DNA of 64,000 bases from Crambe crambe (GCA_963924555.1 OZ004582.1:1302001-1366000); one strand, 5' to 3'. Shown: positions 10,306 to 21,365, numbered from the stretch's first letter. The notes: generated from the sequence alone by a model not told the origin. Numbers and translations are program-made.

Positions 10306-10949
10306 GTCCTATCTTGGTCCATGTTAGTGCTCCTTAAATAATCACTAACATAAACTGGCTCAAACACATTTCGCATGTGGTCTATAATTCTTTCATGGAC
10401 TTCTCTGTAGTGACAACACGAGCCTGTTATTAGGTATGAAAGGGATCTGAACAGACAATTACCATCTCCTTGGATTGATTTATTAGAAGCAGGACATGTT
10501 AAGGCTAAATTGGGGCCACCTGGGCTCACACCATTAGGACCATGTAATGGCAAGCCTAGTAAGTTACAAGCTTCCAACTGCCACTCTGAGAACCTCACAC
10601 CTTAGTGTTCCTGGATTGTTTAAACCAGTCTGGTGTAGAGTTTGGAGGCTTTAGAGTGGATTTTAACTACATCATAATGGACAGATGGGTGAAACAGGTA
10701 TGGACTTTGTGGTCACATCTACAGTTATTGTTCTGTCGGGACCATATCTGTCCCAGTTGTTTGATTCTGTAGAATAAGAGAACACACATACTTTACATAA
10801 ATGCGCAAAGCACAGTAATTCAATGTCTGATCCCCAAGTGTTACATTCATTTTCTGCAAGATTTCATCAATACTCTGGTAAGTATTAAAACCAGTATGAC
10901 TCTTGATGTGTCCCAGCATGAGGTTGGAAATACTTCTCATGTGCTCCAC
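10300..10949 (-). pseudogene. OTU-type cysteine protease fragment
   Basis: Minus-strand OTU deubiquitinase-like fragment. The catalytic segment SIQGDGNCLFRSLSYLITGS (about 10440-10475) shows the D-G-N-C nucleophile motif, followed by HYREVHERIIDHM. Upstream, WLEACNLLG-type sequence (SEWQLEACNLLGLPLHGPNG) precedes the domain, as in OTU proteins that recur as multicopy genes in cnidarians and sponges. The catalytic His region is missing because the frame runs into the MITE at 10305. A possible upstream exon lies at 10725-10949, with a broken stretch between. Partial and probably dead. Confidence 0.7.
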
Positions 10950-11359
10950 TAGAACGAGGGCTCCAGAACAATAACTTATTGGATTGCACCTATTGTACAG
11001 AGAGAGTGTGCAACTCTGTTTTATGCACTTGGTAGATGGATAGGGACAGCTCCCATTTATATTCAGACTGATATTGTTAACGACAAATATTCATGGACTT
11101 ACAAATGATAGCACCCAATGCTAGAATGATGTGGTAAAGTGTCATCATGATTATAATGTAATGATAAGTGCTATCTCCCCCCAAGTCTTTAGTGTCTCTT
11201 GCTGAAGAGACTTGGTGAAGACTGAATTGGAGTAGTAAGTTGGAGTGTGTCATCGAATGAATCATTGTGTGTATGAACGTGGTGAATGTTCAAGACATAT
11301 CATAGTCTCCAGATGTCTGCCATAGGGGTGGGTTCGCACTCGTGTACAACGTCTCACTG
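10950..11359. other. No gene recognised
   Basis: A 62-codon minus-strand frame (11077-11265) has no recognisable features. Otherwise unremarkable. Confidence 0.4.
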
Positions 11360-11985
11360 CTACAGTGGCAGCATGAGTGGCTGTGGAGGTGGTGGGGTGA
11401 TGGGTGGGGATGGCTGAGGGGAGCCTTGCCTCGTGCCGGCAGGGGGGACTGTAGTGGTAGGAGAAGGTGAGGCAGTGCTGTCGCCAGCTGAGGAGGTGAT
11501 GGTAGTAGGTTGCATGGGGGGTTCTACCGGGACTGCGGATGTTAAGTGCTCTGCTTGCACAGGTCCTGTCGGGGGGGGGGGGGGGGGGGGGGGGGGGCCT
11601 GTGGTACTATGAGGTCCGTGGTTAAGGTCATCAAGGATGGTCCGTCTTGGTGGTGCATAGACTGGGGCATACTTCCGCCTGTTGTGTAGGGTTACTCTCC
11701 CGGATCCATCAACCTTCACCACATATTGGTCAAATTAACGAATTTCTATTACTAGGCCCATCTGGTGGGGTGGTTACCAGTCTGGTTCTGGATTCTGACC
11801 CGATCTCCAATGACTAGAGGTAGTAGTCATTTGGTGTGCTCTGACCATCGTTCTGTAGCTTGCATGTGTCGGTTCCTTAGGGCCTCTTCTCTTGCAGCCA
11901 GTGATTCACGCCAGGTGTCATGTAGTGTGTACTTTCCTGGGAGTATAGGGATTGGCCGTATGGCAAGCGGTTTGTAACAATATTT
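11360..11985 (-). pseudogene. Ty3/Gypsy integrase C-terminus with polyproline tail
   Basis: Minus-strand end of a Gypsy pol protein. From 11985 leftward: KPLAIRPIPILPGKY, WRESLAAREEALRNRHM, then a stop, VIGDRVRIQNQTG and finally VKVDGSGRVTLHNRRKY, the SH3-like C-terminal segment that follows the integrase core in invertebrate Gypsy elements. It ends with a Pro-rich tail whose nine consecutive prolines come from a 27-base G run on the plus strand (11571-11597). Stops and frameshifts break it. The integrase core is absent. Confidence 0.8.
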
Positions 11986-12240
11986 AACCCCGTGGTATTA
12001 ATTGTTACCCCGGAGTAAAGTGGGCGTACACCGTGGTAACTCTGCACCTTGACCCCGGGGTTGAATGTTTACCATCATGGCCTTTATTCAATGGTAGACG
12101 ACATTGTATTTTTACCCCAGAGTAAAAGTTATGCAGCTGTGCTGTCCTACCTTTTCTTGTACAATCCAGGTAGATTTATCCCTGGGTAACTTTACCTTTA
12201 CTTCGAGCTTTGTGCTGTTACCCCAGGGTAAGTTTATGTC
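11986..12240. repeat. Cluster of semi-palindromic TTACCCCRGGGTAA-like motifs
   Basis: Six imperfect palindromes: TTTAACCCCGTGGTATTAA, GTTACCCCGGAGTAAA, TTGACCCCGGGGTTGAA, TTTACCCCAGAGTAAAA, TTATCCCTGGGTAAC and GTTACCCCAGGGTAAG, centred near 11996, 12011, 12056, 12123, 12184 and 12227. They lie between two unrelated retroelement-type fragments. Function unknown. Confidence 0.6.
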
Positions 12241-12264
12241 AAGGTAAATCTTTACCTTGTTACC

Positions 12265-13434
12265 TTGAGGGTGGACTTTCACCCCACCCCTCTTCCTGCT
12301 AGGCTGTCAGTCTGGAGTCAGATTCTGAATCTCAAGCTGTGTGGGGATGGGAAAACTTTTTTTACAGAAGTTGCAAGATTTATCCAGACTACTGGAAGGC
12401 AGTTTGAAAGCCATGCCAATCAGCAGTACACAGAATATGTTCTTGAGCGATTAGCAATGATATCTCAGAGTGTCAGTGGAATCATACAACAAATAGAAAG
12501 GGAGCGAAGTTCTGATTCGTTAGTAGGAAGCAGCATTCTACTGTTACATTGCTTGACTCCCTTTGTGAGTTATCAGACTTGTTGCCTCAATTAGCAAACG
12601 AGTGGCAGGAGCATTCGAATAATATTGAAGTACGTTTCTTAGCATCTTTTTTTTCTTGTTTAAGTATTTCCATGCACTTATTATCCTGTATAGATGGCCA
12701 CCACAAATTGATCCGGTGGGGATTTGTTACCCATGGAGGCATTGATGGCTATAGCCGTCTAATTGTGTATCTTCAGTGTTTTACCAACAACAAAGCTCAA
12801 ACTGTCCTTCAACTATTTGAAGAAGCTGTAGTAAGATATGGTCTTCCCTCACGTGTTCGTTCAGACGAGGGTGGAGAGAACACATCAGTTGCACTCTATG
12901 TTGCGCAACCGTGGAATGGACAGACGAAGCATGATAACCGGATCATCCACCCATAACCAGCGAATTGAGAGACTGTGGCATGATATGCACAGATGTGTAA
13001 CTACTCTCTATTATCGTCTGTTTTATTTCATGAAACAGCAAGAAATCATAGATCCCCTTAATCAACTTCACCATTTTTGTTTACAATATGTGTACAAACC
13101 CAGGCTCCCTGGATATCTTTCGTGAAGGATGGAATCATCATGGAATTCGATCTGCTGGTCATCTTTCACCACATCAATTGTTTGTACAACGTGCACTTCA
13201 GTTACATTCATCAGGTCTCACAGCTCTGGATCTTTTTGAGGAAGTGGATGACACTTATGGGATTGATGAAGTAGAGAGAATTGATACTGGTGATTCCAGA
13301 GACAAGACTGTCTATCAATAGTGCATTAACACAACGCCTACAGGAAAATGTGGACCCTCTTTCTGAGAGTGAGAACAATGCTATTGAATTGTATGAAAGA
13401 GCACTTGATATTCTCAGATTAGCAGGACAATAAC
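12265..13434 (+). pseudogene. DDE integrase-like protein (rve core), multicopy animal family
   Basis: Nearly full-length integrase-core gene on the plus strand. An N-terminal helical region (FIQTTGRQFESHANQQYTEY) leads to an intron-like gap at about 12630-12691. Then comes the rve-type core: [17 protein letters not shown] (first Asp), [16 protein letters not shown] (second Asp), and after a frameshift [17 protein letters not shown] with the catalytic Glu. The C-terminal part reads HLSPHQLFVQRALQLHSSG and ends LDILRLAGQ before the TAA at 13432. At least three frameshifts break it. This architecture is known from many fish and invertebrate genomes as a multicopy, transposon-derived integrase; I do not assign a superfamily. 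Confidence 0.8.
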
Positions 13435-13862
13435 TCATAAATATATATGGCTACATCAAATCATAGTAAGTAGAAACATTATACCAATAAGCATAGTGTA
13501 TGTACATGTATGAAGTTGATATGGTAAAAGTTAAATGGTATCCATCTTCCAACCATGTTCCTCAGCATCAAGAACAGCTTTAAATTTGTTAGCGAAATCA
13601 GTGTAACTTGTGTATATACGAGAAATTTCCAGTAAGCATGAACTAAACACAATGCAGAAATGTGAAAAGAGTTGAATCTCTTCAACTTTGTTGTGTACTA
13701 GGGTTCGATAATCAAAACTCTTTATTATACTCGAGGTCTAACTTGTGACAACAATACACCAGTTGATACAAAAAATGACACACACATAAGGCGCAAAGGC
13801 GCCGCACAACAATGGTAGCCGGCTAAGGATGAACATGCGCATACACTAACATGATTACATAA
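13435..13862. other. No gene recognised
   Basis: Non-coding; GCGCAAAGGCGCC near 13791 is a short palindrome. Nothing else supported. Confidence 0.4.
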
Positions 13863-14039
13863 ATGATAGTAATACAGTCCAAAGTTCAAGTCACTACAAA
13901 AGGTGTTTCTGGCCTATATCAATTGTATATGGCTCTCACCGTCAGTCCAGCTAAAATACTGCAGTGTATCCAGGAGCCTGTCGTAGCCGAGCCAGCAGAT
14001 CAACGAGTTTTTGACTATCTTTTCCAATTTATAGGTAGA

Positions 14040-14735
14040 ATGATGCCGGAGACAAGTGCAACAACCATCGTGGGGAAGATAGAGGAGTTCAACCCTGACG
14101 AAGAACCGTTCTCCTCGTATATGGAAAGAGTCGAGCTGTTCTTCCTAGCCAACAGTGTGGCCGACGACAGGAAGGTGCCTATATTTCTGAACGGGGTCGG
14201 TAAGAAGACCTACGGACTTTTGAGAAATTTGGTCGCACCAGATGTACCAAAAGATCAGACTTTTGAAAGAATTCAGACAGCCCTCAAGCACCATTTCGAG
14301 CCGAAGCCCAACGTTTTCACTTCCACCAACGATCCCAGGCTATGGGCGAGTCTATAGCAGAGTACATTGCAGAGCTTCGCCGGCTGACCACTCATTGTCA
14401 ATATGATACACACCTCAACGAAGCATTGAGGGACAGGCTGGTATGTGGTGTACGTAATATGGCCATCCAGAAGAAGTTACTCTCTGAGGCTGACCTCACA
14501 CTAGCCAGAGCTATCGAGATAGCACAAGGGATGGAGACTGCCGAGAAGAGTGCTAGATCCCTGAAGGGGAAAGAGGCTGCAGTAAATACCCTTGTCAGGT
14601 CCACAGCTACAGCGACAAGATGTCACAGGTGTGGAAAGGACACACATGATCAGAAGGATTGCAAATTTCGAGATGCAGATTGACATTGTTGTGGAAAAAA
14701 GGGCCACATCGCATCTGTCTGCCGCTCCAAGAAGA
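14040..14735 (+). pseudogene. Ty3/Gypsy gag with zinc knuckles
   Basis: Retrotransposon gag. The frame opens before 14040 and reads KIEEFNPDEEPFSSYMERVE and LFFLANSVADDRKVPIFLNG, the gag core. After a frameshift near 14345 it continues with GESIAEYIAELRRLTTHC, LRDRLVCGVRNMAIQKKLL and ARAIEIAQGMETAEKSA. A first zinc knuckle, CHRCGKDTHDQKDC, is complete (C-x2-C-x4-H-x4-C). The second, HCCGKKGHIASVC, has lost its first Cys: the codon is TGA, which also ends the frame at 14682. Protease follows in another frame. Related to the gag at 5.7-6.2 kb. Confidence 0.85.
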
Positions 14736-14821
14736 CGACACAGCAGCCCCATACGAGAAGTTGACGAACACGACGTCGCCCAAAGAAAGATAGTCGAACA
14801 TCAACACAAGGAACGAATTAT

Positions 14822-15484
14822 GTGGCTCCTGAAGGTGACCAGGAACGGGAAAGTGAGTCCGACAGCTTACCCTTACACCAGATAGGAGGATCCTCCACAC
14901 CTCCCATCAAGGTACCTCTTGTAATTAATGGTAGATTACATGAGATGGAGTTAGATACGGGAGCAGCAGTCACCATCATTTCTGAAAAGAAATTCAGGGA
15001 GCTTTTCCCAGGAACCCAACTCACTAGGTCCTCAGTTCTATTGAAGACATATACTGGGGAGAGACTGTCAGTAGCTGGGGATGCGAATGTACGAGTCCAG
15101 TATGAGGATCAGGTACGAGACCTGGTTCTGACTGTGGTCTCTGGAGGCGGACCGAGTCTGCTTGGGAGAAATTGGATGCAGTATCTCAAGCTAAACTGGC
15201 GTGAAATCAAGGCGGTGAGAAGCTATCCTTTGGGAAGCCTTGACTACCTTCTGGACAAGTACAGTGATCTTTTTCGGGGTGAATTAGGAACTATCAAGTC
15301 ATTTATGGCTAAATTGCATGTTCCCTCTGGCGAGAAGCCAAGATTTTTCAAACCCCGTTCTGTTCCTTATGCAGTGAGAAGCTCCATTGAAGAGGAAATA
15401 GACCGCCTGGAACGAGAGGGTATCCTTGAAAAGGTGACACACAGCGAATGGGCTACCCCGATTGTTGCAGTGCCGAAATGCTGA
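14822..15484 (+). pseudogene. Ty3/Gypsy protease and start of reverse transcriptase
   Basis: Retropepsin-like aspartic protease with the active site MELDTGAAVTIIS near 14945 and the flap and LLGRNWMQ block near 15160, the normal end of Gypsy proteases. The linker DYLLDKYSDLFRGELG leads into the reverse transcriptase N-terminus (EEIDRLEREGILEKV, SEWATPIVAVPK). The frame then meets a stop at the junction where the RT core should follow. RT fingers and palm, the YxDD box and most of RNase H are absent, removed by a deletion ending at about 15475. Confidence 0.85.
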
Positions 15485-16015
15485 TGCTCTGTCACGCCTA
15501 CCGTTACCAGATGATGAAGGAGAACACCCCTCAGAGACTAGATTGTGCAACATACGACAGATCGAGATGTTACCGGTGACAAGCAAGGAGATCCGAGTTG
15601 CCACACAGAGGGATCAAATCCTCAGCAAGGTCCTGTCTTACACCCGTAAGGGATGGCCAAATCAGGTACCTAAAGCTTTACAACCATACCGTTCAAAGCT
15701 AGCAGAGCTAAGTGTAGAAGAAGGTTGTTTATTATGGGGAGGCCGGGTGGTTATCCCAAGCTCTTTAAAGGATAAAATCCTGGCTGAGTTGCACAAAGAG
15801 CATATGGGGATTTCCTGCATGAAGGCCTTAGCCAGAGGGTATGTCTGGTGGTTGGGAGTGGCCAAAGACATTGAGAGAATGGCTAAGTCTTGTAAATCTT
15901 GCCTCTCAGTGAAGCAAGCACCCCCGAAGGCCCCGTTGCACCCCTGGATTTGGCCCGGCCAGCCGTGGCAACGCATTCACATAGACTATGCAGGCCCATT
16001 CATGGATAAGATGCA
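15462..16015 (+). pseudogene. Ty3/Gypsy RNase H end, zinc-binding and start of integrase
   Basis: Picks up at RNADALSRLPLPDDEGE, the end of RNase H, and continues with the integrase H2C2 zinc domain: LHKEHMGISCMKALARGYVW, then KSCKSCLSVKQAPP (H-x3-H and C-x2-C). The integrase core starts with WQRIHIDYAGPF, giving the first catalytic Asp, and stops there because the sequence changes to the antisense of a HECT-domain exon at about 16010. Open over about 180 codons but truncated at both ends. Confidence 0.85.
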
Positions 16016-18607
16016 TCCTAAGATTTGCAAAGGAAGGCACTCCAGACCAGCACATACTATAGGTGTAACCAAACAAGATCCATCAAAATGCTTGGAATAT
16101 GCATCCTCCCAAAATGTGGAGAAAGCTTCACGTGAAAGGCCACCTGTGTCAATACCAATTTCATCTTTAAACTTCACTCTGAATGGAAAGCATTCTGTAA
16201 TATGACGATCAGTGAAAAACTCCATCATATTTGTATACAACTTTTGACAATCGAATGATTGGATGACAACTGATGTGGGAGGGAGGAAGGCATTTGATGA
16301 ATTCTTTCCGGCTAGTAGATTCTTTCTTTTTTTTCCGGAGTGGGGGAGGGAGAGAGAGAGAGAGATTGTTGTAACAGCATATACAATCTGGCATTATGCT
16401 TTGGTGTGCATTCTAAGTATGACTTGATGTGCACTAAATGGGAAATGGGAAACATTCTAACATAGTTACCTGCATCCAATACACCATTAAAATTTATTGC
16501 TGATGATGAATCACCCTGGTCCTGTAAATAAAAAGACAAATCAATTTTCTGCTTGGAGTTGACTACAGAAACCATATCTAAACTGTGAATTTCTGGCCCA
16601 TAGAAGCCATGATAAGGCCCACAAAAGTATGTGAGTTAATGCTTGGTACACCATTGGAAGCTCTGAAAGAGAAGCTAAATCAAGTTTATATATAAGGGGT
16701 ATGAAGGACCAGAACATGCATGTACACTGTCTCCATAATTTCCACCTGCTGCTAGATAGTTATAATGTACATAGACATGCATGGCTCCGTGCAGATAAAC
16801 CCCTACAGATTTTACCTCAAGTGGTACAAGTTCCTTATAAACAAGCAAAGGATCAAACTCAATATTTGTAGACTGATCAGTGAGACAATGATAATAATTA
16901 CCTCAATGGTGCTGTCACTTTGTGTGTTGTGGGAATCCCCTGTAGGATCTAGGTCTTCATTTAACTCAGCAGTGCTTCCATAATGAGAAACCACTGTAGG
17001 ATCATAGTGCTGCCATATTGAGGAACCACTTTATGGTCAGAGTTGCCAGTGGGGTCATCAGAGTTTGCAAGATTGAAAAGTATTAATAATTTATCAACAG
17101 CTTTATACAGTTGAATCAGCCTATCACCTCTTTCTGTCCTTGCAGGAGACTTCTGAGAATAGAAGTAGCTAGCTAGTCCAGAACGTGATTTATGAGACTA
17201 TAGGATAAAAATCTATACTCTACTTTGATACTACATCTGTTAAGCTTACTTCATGGGATAAACCAATGACACTTACATCAGTTGCCTTCATGGGAGGTCT
17301 AAACTGCTCATCTGCATCATCAGAATCCACCACAACAACAGACTCAACATGACTTCCCTGTAGCTACAATTGCAGATAAAATTTCGGGGCTAATGGAAAA
17401 CCAGGTAGGCATACCTTGCTAGTCCTTCCAGTAACATGAACGCAAGGTAATTAAAAGTAGTTATACCTTTACTTGCTTATGACCAAATGCTCTTCCTGTA
17501 GTCGTATCTTCTCCACTCAAGTTAGACTGTGCAAAATAGAGATAAGTTAATAGTGTGCTTCAAATTAAGGGATTGAAGGTCATTAAAAAGACAAACCCTA
17601 ACAGCCTCATGCCATGGCACCACCTACCTGTTTAGTTTTCTGACATAAGTATAAACAACCTTTTCTGTTTATCACATCTTCACCATCCAATTCCTGGTTT
17701 TCTGCAGGTACTATATGATTATCATCACAGTCCAGGACTCGATATTAAGACCCTTAAATACTTGAATAATTTGATTGTTTGCTTGTATTACAGACATAGA
17801 CCTTCTGAATTGCACAGTTTGAATTCTACCAACTTTCTTCAAATCAGTGCGAAACTTCCCTCTGGGCAAATTAGGTGTGAAGTGCTTAAGCATCACCACC
17901 TGTATGTTGGTTGGTTTACCCTGAGAAACAGTGGCCTTCTTTTTCCGTTTAGCATCTGCAACACAGCATTCCTTTGTGGGATCAAAAGGTCGCCACCTGT
18001 ATGTTGGTTGGTTTACCCTGAGAAACAGTGGCCTTCTTTTTCCGTTTAGCATCTGCAACACAGCATTCCTTTGTGGGATCAAAAGGTCGCTTTTTGTATC
18101 TGGACCCAGGGAAAAGTTTGCCTAAAACTTGTGCCTCCCCTTCAGCAGAGGTGGTCTAAAACAAGATACAAAAATGAGATCAGCCAATGTCTGGCCGAGG
18201 TATAAATAATGCTACACTTCATGTAGTGTATGTGTCTGGTAAGCAGCAGCCTGGTTAGAATGGAGCACAAAACAAGTTGGAGTGTGATAGCTATCTTGAC
18301 CATTGCCCTATTCCTACTTAACTCTCTGGGACTATTCTTGCATGGGCTAGCAGGTGCAAGACTGACTAGTCCTTGGGGGATTATTAAAATCAGGGGGGGG
18401 ACATATTTTGCAATGGTAAAGGCACATTTTGGTAAGAATAATGGCAGGAGCATTATATGCAACAAACTACATGAAGTTTATAGTGATATAGGTACTTTCT
18501 GGCTTACCTCCAAAGTTACCTTCAAAATAGCTCTATTAGGAACTTCTTGCCCAGGTTCCAAGTCGAGAAATTCCCCTCCCCATGCCTCGTCCTTATCTGT
18601 AGCACTA
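15986..18607 (-). pseudogene. G2E3-like HECT E3 ligase gene, multi-exon, truncated
   Basis: Minus-strand, multi-exon gene. The last exon (16240-15986) reads FPFRVKFKDEIGIDTGG, LSREAFSTFWEDAYSKHFDG, the start of a HECT domain as in G2E3-related ligases. The catalytic Cys lies beyond the truncation. Likely upstream exons: 18605-18511 ([20 protein letters not shown]), 18150-17720, 17704-17630 (ENQELDGEDVINRKGC), 17530-17468 (GEDTTTGRAFGHKQVK), 17362-17280 (ending before GTAAGTG), 17155-17010 and 16994-16900. Consensus GT donors follow several of them. Acidic Ser/Asp-rich linkers are frequent. A 97-bp duplication shifts frame in the 18.0-kb exon. Gypsy fragments abut both ends. Function would be ubiquitin transfer, if intact; here it is probably dead. 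Confidence 0.6.
17900..18093. repeat. 97-bp tandem duplication inside an exon
   Basis: TGTATGTTGGTTGGTTTACC starts at 17901 and again at 17998, followed by identical sequence up to CAAAAGGTCGC. The unit is not a multiple of three, so the second copy is read in another frame. The copies look identical, suggesting a recent event. Confidence 0.85.
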
Positions 18608-19500
18608 AGGTACCCTGAAAGTTTGACAGTAGCATGGCACGCTGGAAGGCATCTGTGTTGAGCTCACCATTTGGTCCAGTGTTGCTGGTGACGGCGCGAC
18701 AGTTGCTGTGGGCAAACGCAACTGAGCTGAGGTGATGATGGACACCAAGAATGTATGGGTTGCCACTGCGGTGAACTCTGGGCCACCGTCAGATGACACT
18801 TCATCTGGTATGCCGTATGTCACGAACAACCTTCGGAGGCTGTCAATCAGTCCAGTAGCGCCTCCTGAGATCCTTTCAACAATTGGCCAGTTGGAATATC
18901 TGTCGACGATCACAAGGTAGTTAACGCCCTTGTGGTGGAAGAAGTCTGAGCAGATGCATTGAAATGGATACACAGGAGAAATGGGGATGGTGGGTGGTGC
19001 ACTGGGCTGTGAGGGGGCTTCCGCCCTTGCTATCATAGACGATACTCTCCGGTGGGTGGAGTGGAGTGTGGACAAACTAAGGGATGAGGGGATCACTACA
19101 CGGTCTTTGTAGATTGCGATGCCATCTATGGTGTGGAGGTGGTCGCGAAATTGGTGATATTCGCGAAGTGCCTCTGGTAGATCTCGCATGCCTTCTTCAA
19201 TGATCTTGACCAATTCTACCATGCTGATATCGCTGGTGGTGGCAGTACGAACTTCGTCCCAGGTGATGGACTGGGTGAGTTGAGGAGTGATATTGCAGTG
19301 ACACAGGTGGTATCCTCAGTGGCTTCATAAGGCTTCTCTGGCTGTTTTATGCCGGCAATGAAGTTGTGTGGGATGTTGAGTGGGCATGTTTCCACTGTAT
19401 TGTCTGCTGCTCTGTTTTTAGCTCCCTGTATGTGGATCATACGGAATCGGTAACGCAGGGTCTTCTCTTTGTTCTTTTTTAATAGCCCAAAGCGAAGCAA
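18607..19500 (-). pseudogene. Ty3/Gypsy RNase H end and integrase core
   Basis: Starts near 19500 with RFRMIHIQGAKNRAADNTVE, the RNase H terminus. A linker ending DHLHTIDGIAIYKDRVVIP leads to STLHSTHRRVSSMIARAEA and then directly to PSQPSAPPTIP, so the Cys half of the H2C2 zinc domain is deleted. The integrase core has FQCICSDFFHHKGVNYLVIV (first Asp), YSNWPIVERI and [11 protein letters not shown] (second Asp). It decays after 18700 and joins the HECT gene at about 18607. A different Gypsy lineage from the 13.9-kb copy. Confidence 0.85.
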
Positions 19501-20448
19501 GCTTCTATTAGAAGTAGTCACCAAAGGTGTTGCTAAGCGTAAACCTTTATTGGACTTATGCAAAACCCGATGGGCAGCCAGGCACTCCGCCTATCAACAT
19601 TTTTATCAGTGCTTTAAAATTCTTCTAACATCATATGAAGTTATTGCTTTTGGTTTGCACAAAGAGATCTTGTCAGAAGATTTTTCTACTGCTACTTGGG
19701 ATCCTGCAGAGCAGTACTTTGGATATAATAGATTGGCAGTATCAAATCTTTTACATGTCTCTTCGGGAGAAGATCTCGAATGAATTTAATAAAGTGTACC
19801 AGCAGGCAGAAACCATGGGTGCTAGTATAAATGTGGATCCTTCTAGACCTAGAAGCTGTGCACGTCAGAGGAACCGTCCAAATATTGCAACAGATGATTG
19901 GTATAAGGTTAATGTTGCCATCCCTTTTATCGATCATATAATAGCAGAACTTGATTCCCAATTCTCTCAACTTGCCAATACTGCATCTCAACTCTTATGT
20001 TTAGTTACTTCGATTATGTGTAATAAAACTAATAGATACTACAGAACTAGTAAAATTGTACAATAATGATTTACCTTCTCCTGAACTATTTGAACAGGAA
20101 TTTAGTAGATGGAAGCAGAGGTTTGAAAATGTTGAATGTAGACCTGATAGTTGTGCTAGTGGAATTGAAGAGTGTGATGAAGCTTTTTTCCCTAATGTCT
20201 CTACTATGTTGAAAATTGCATGCACCATTCCAGTCACATCCTGTGAATGTGAGCGGAATGCAAGTGCTCTACAGCGTTTACATAATTTCATGCGCACTAG
20301 CATGACAGAGGGAAGACTGACTTCTCTGGCATTGATGCACATACACTATAAGCATCCAGTAAACCTTGATAAAGTAGTTGACTTATTTGCACAGAAGCAT
20401 CCTAGAAGACTTCAATTTAGTAGTGTATTACTTGATCCTAATTCATAA
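19490..20448 (+). pseudogene. hAT transposase C-terminal half (THAP12/P52rIPK-like)
   Basis: Plus-strand C-terminal half of a hAT transposase of the type domesticated as THAP12. It begins KPLLDLCKTRWAARHSAY, continues in a second frame with DPSRPRSCARQRNRPNIATD and VNVAIPFIDHIIAELDSQFS, and ends in the dimerisation domain with CTIPVTSCECERNASALQRL and MRTSMTEGRLTSLALMHIHY. Stop at 20446. Two frameshifts. The N-terminal THAP/DDE part is missing and replaced by the Gypsy fragment facing the other way. The 3' end of the element is recognisable about 350 bp downstream. Confidence 0.85.
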
Positions 20449-20803
20449 TTAATTTTAGTAGTGATGTAATAATAACTATGTGTATATAGTTATAACTACC
20501 ATACAGTTATCTATTTCTTTTATACCATCTATAGGATCACAGATCAGCATTATCCTGGATAATCCATAATTATTATAAACATGTTAATAGTTAGCTACTG
20601 TATAATTACATATATATTTTGATCTCTTAGTTTACTGTTTATCTCTTGTTAACTTATAAGCATGTTTTCGCATTATAATTATCAACTACAAAATGGGCGT
20701 GGTTAACAGAAAGTGGGCGTGGTCACAAAAATTTTCCACGCGCAAGCACGCAGATAGGCTTCCCTTCACAATAGAACCCCCATTCCAAAACTCTGGCTAC
20801 GAG
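20449..20803. repeat. 3' flank and right terminus of the hAT element
   Basis: AT-rich untranslated sequence, then GGGCGTGGTTAACAGAAAGT and GGGCGTGGTCAC repeats, ending AACTCTGGCTACGAGGCCTG, a terminus shared with the MITE ending at 4249. No left terminus is found. Confidence 0.5.
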
Positions 20804-20824
20804 GCCTGCTTCCTTCTTCACGCT

Positions 20825-21315
20825 CCTAGAGGCCGTAGCAGTGCATGCCAGCAAGGGAGTTCCTGGTAGCACAAAGGCACAAATATTAGCCAGGCATCCA
20901 AAGGTTGGCCTGAAGTCCTTGCTCTATAAGAAAAAGAATAAGATAAAGCTATGTACACAAAACAAAGAGGATCAATAATGATTTTGGAGACAGCTAGCTA
21001 AGTAGCTACCCCAAGGTCTTGACAGAGGGATGGGAGAAGCTGATCGAGTAGGCTGCTAGCAAGTTACATCTGTAAATGTAGCTAGTTCATCATCAAACAT
21101 ACCACTTAGACACACAATGAGCTTCATCCACGATGACTGCATGCACTCTGTTGGATTTTCTACAGCTTCTCTCCACTTGGTATACAACCAGCGAGGCCTA
21201 GCTTGTGGTCAAAGAGAAAAGGAAGGACCTGAAAGCAGATACTCTTTCCAAAGCAGGTTGGCAAGAAGACAAAGACATCTTGTCCACTGTACATGGAAGC
21301 AATGGTTTGTAAGCA
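20825..21315 (-). pseudogene. RecQ-like DNA helicase fragment
   Basis: Read leftward: DVFVFLPTCFGKSICFQVLP is helicase motif I (Walker A), with Cys where the family has Gly. Next WREAVENPTE and, after a frameshift, HAVIVDEAHCVSKW, the RecQ motif II (DEAH box) and following aromatic block. An intron-like gap of about 160 bp begins with GTATGT at about 21091. The second exon reads KDFRPTFGCLANICAFVLPG and TPLLACTATASRS, motif III. The remaining helicase motifs, RQC and HRDC regions are absent. Similar RecQ-like genes are multicopy and transposon-linked in sponges and cnidarians; here it is a relic. Confidence 0.75.
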
Positions 21316-21365
21316 AACAATATATTAACAACTATGATATACATAATACAAAGAAAAAGAATGGA

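Noticed and set aside
18230..18661. 143-codon plus-strand frame with a membrane-like N-terminus
   Set aside because: Overlaps an intron and an exon of the minus-strand HECT gene; probably chance.
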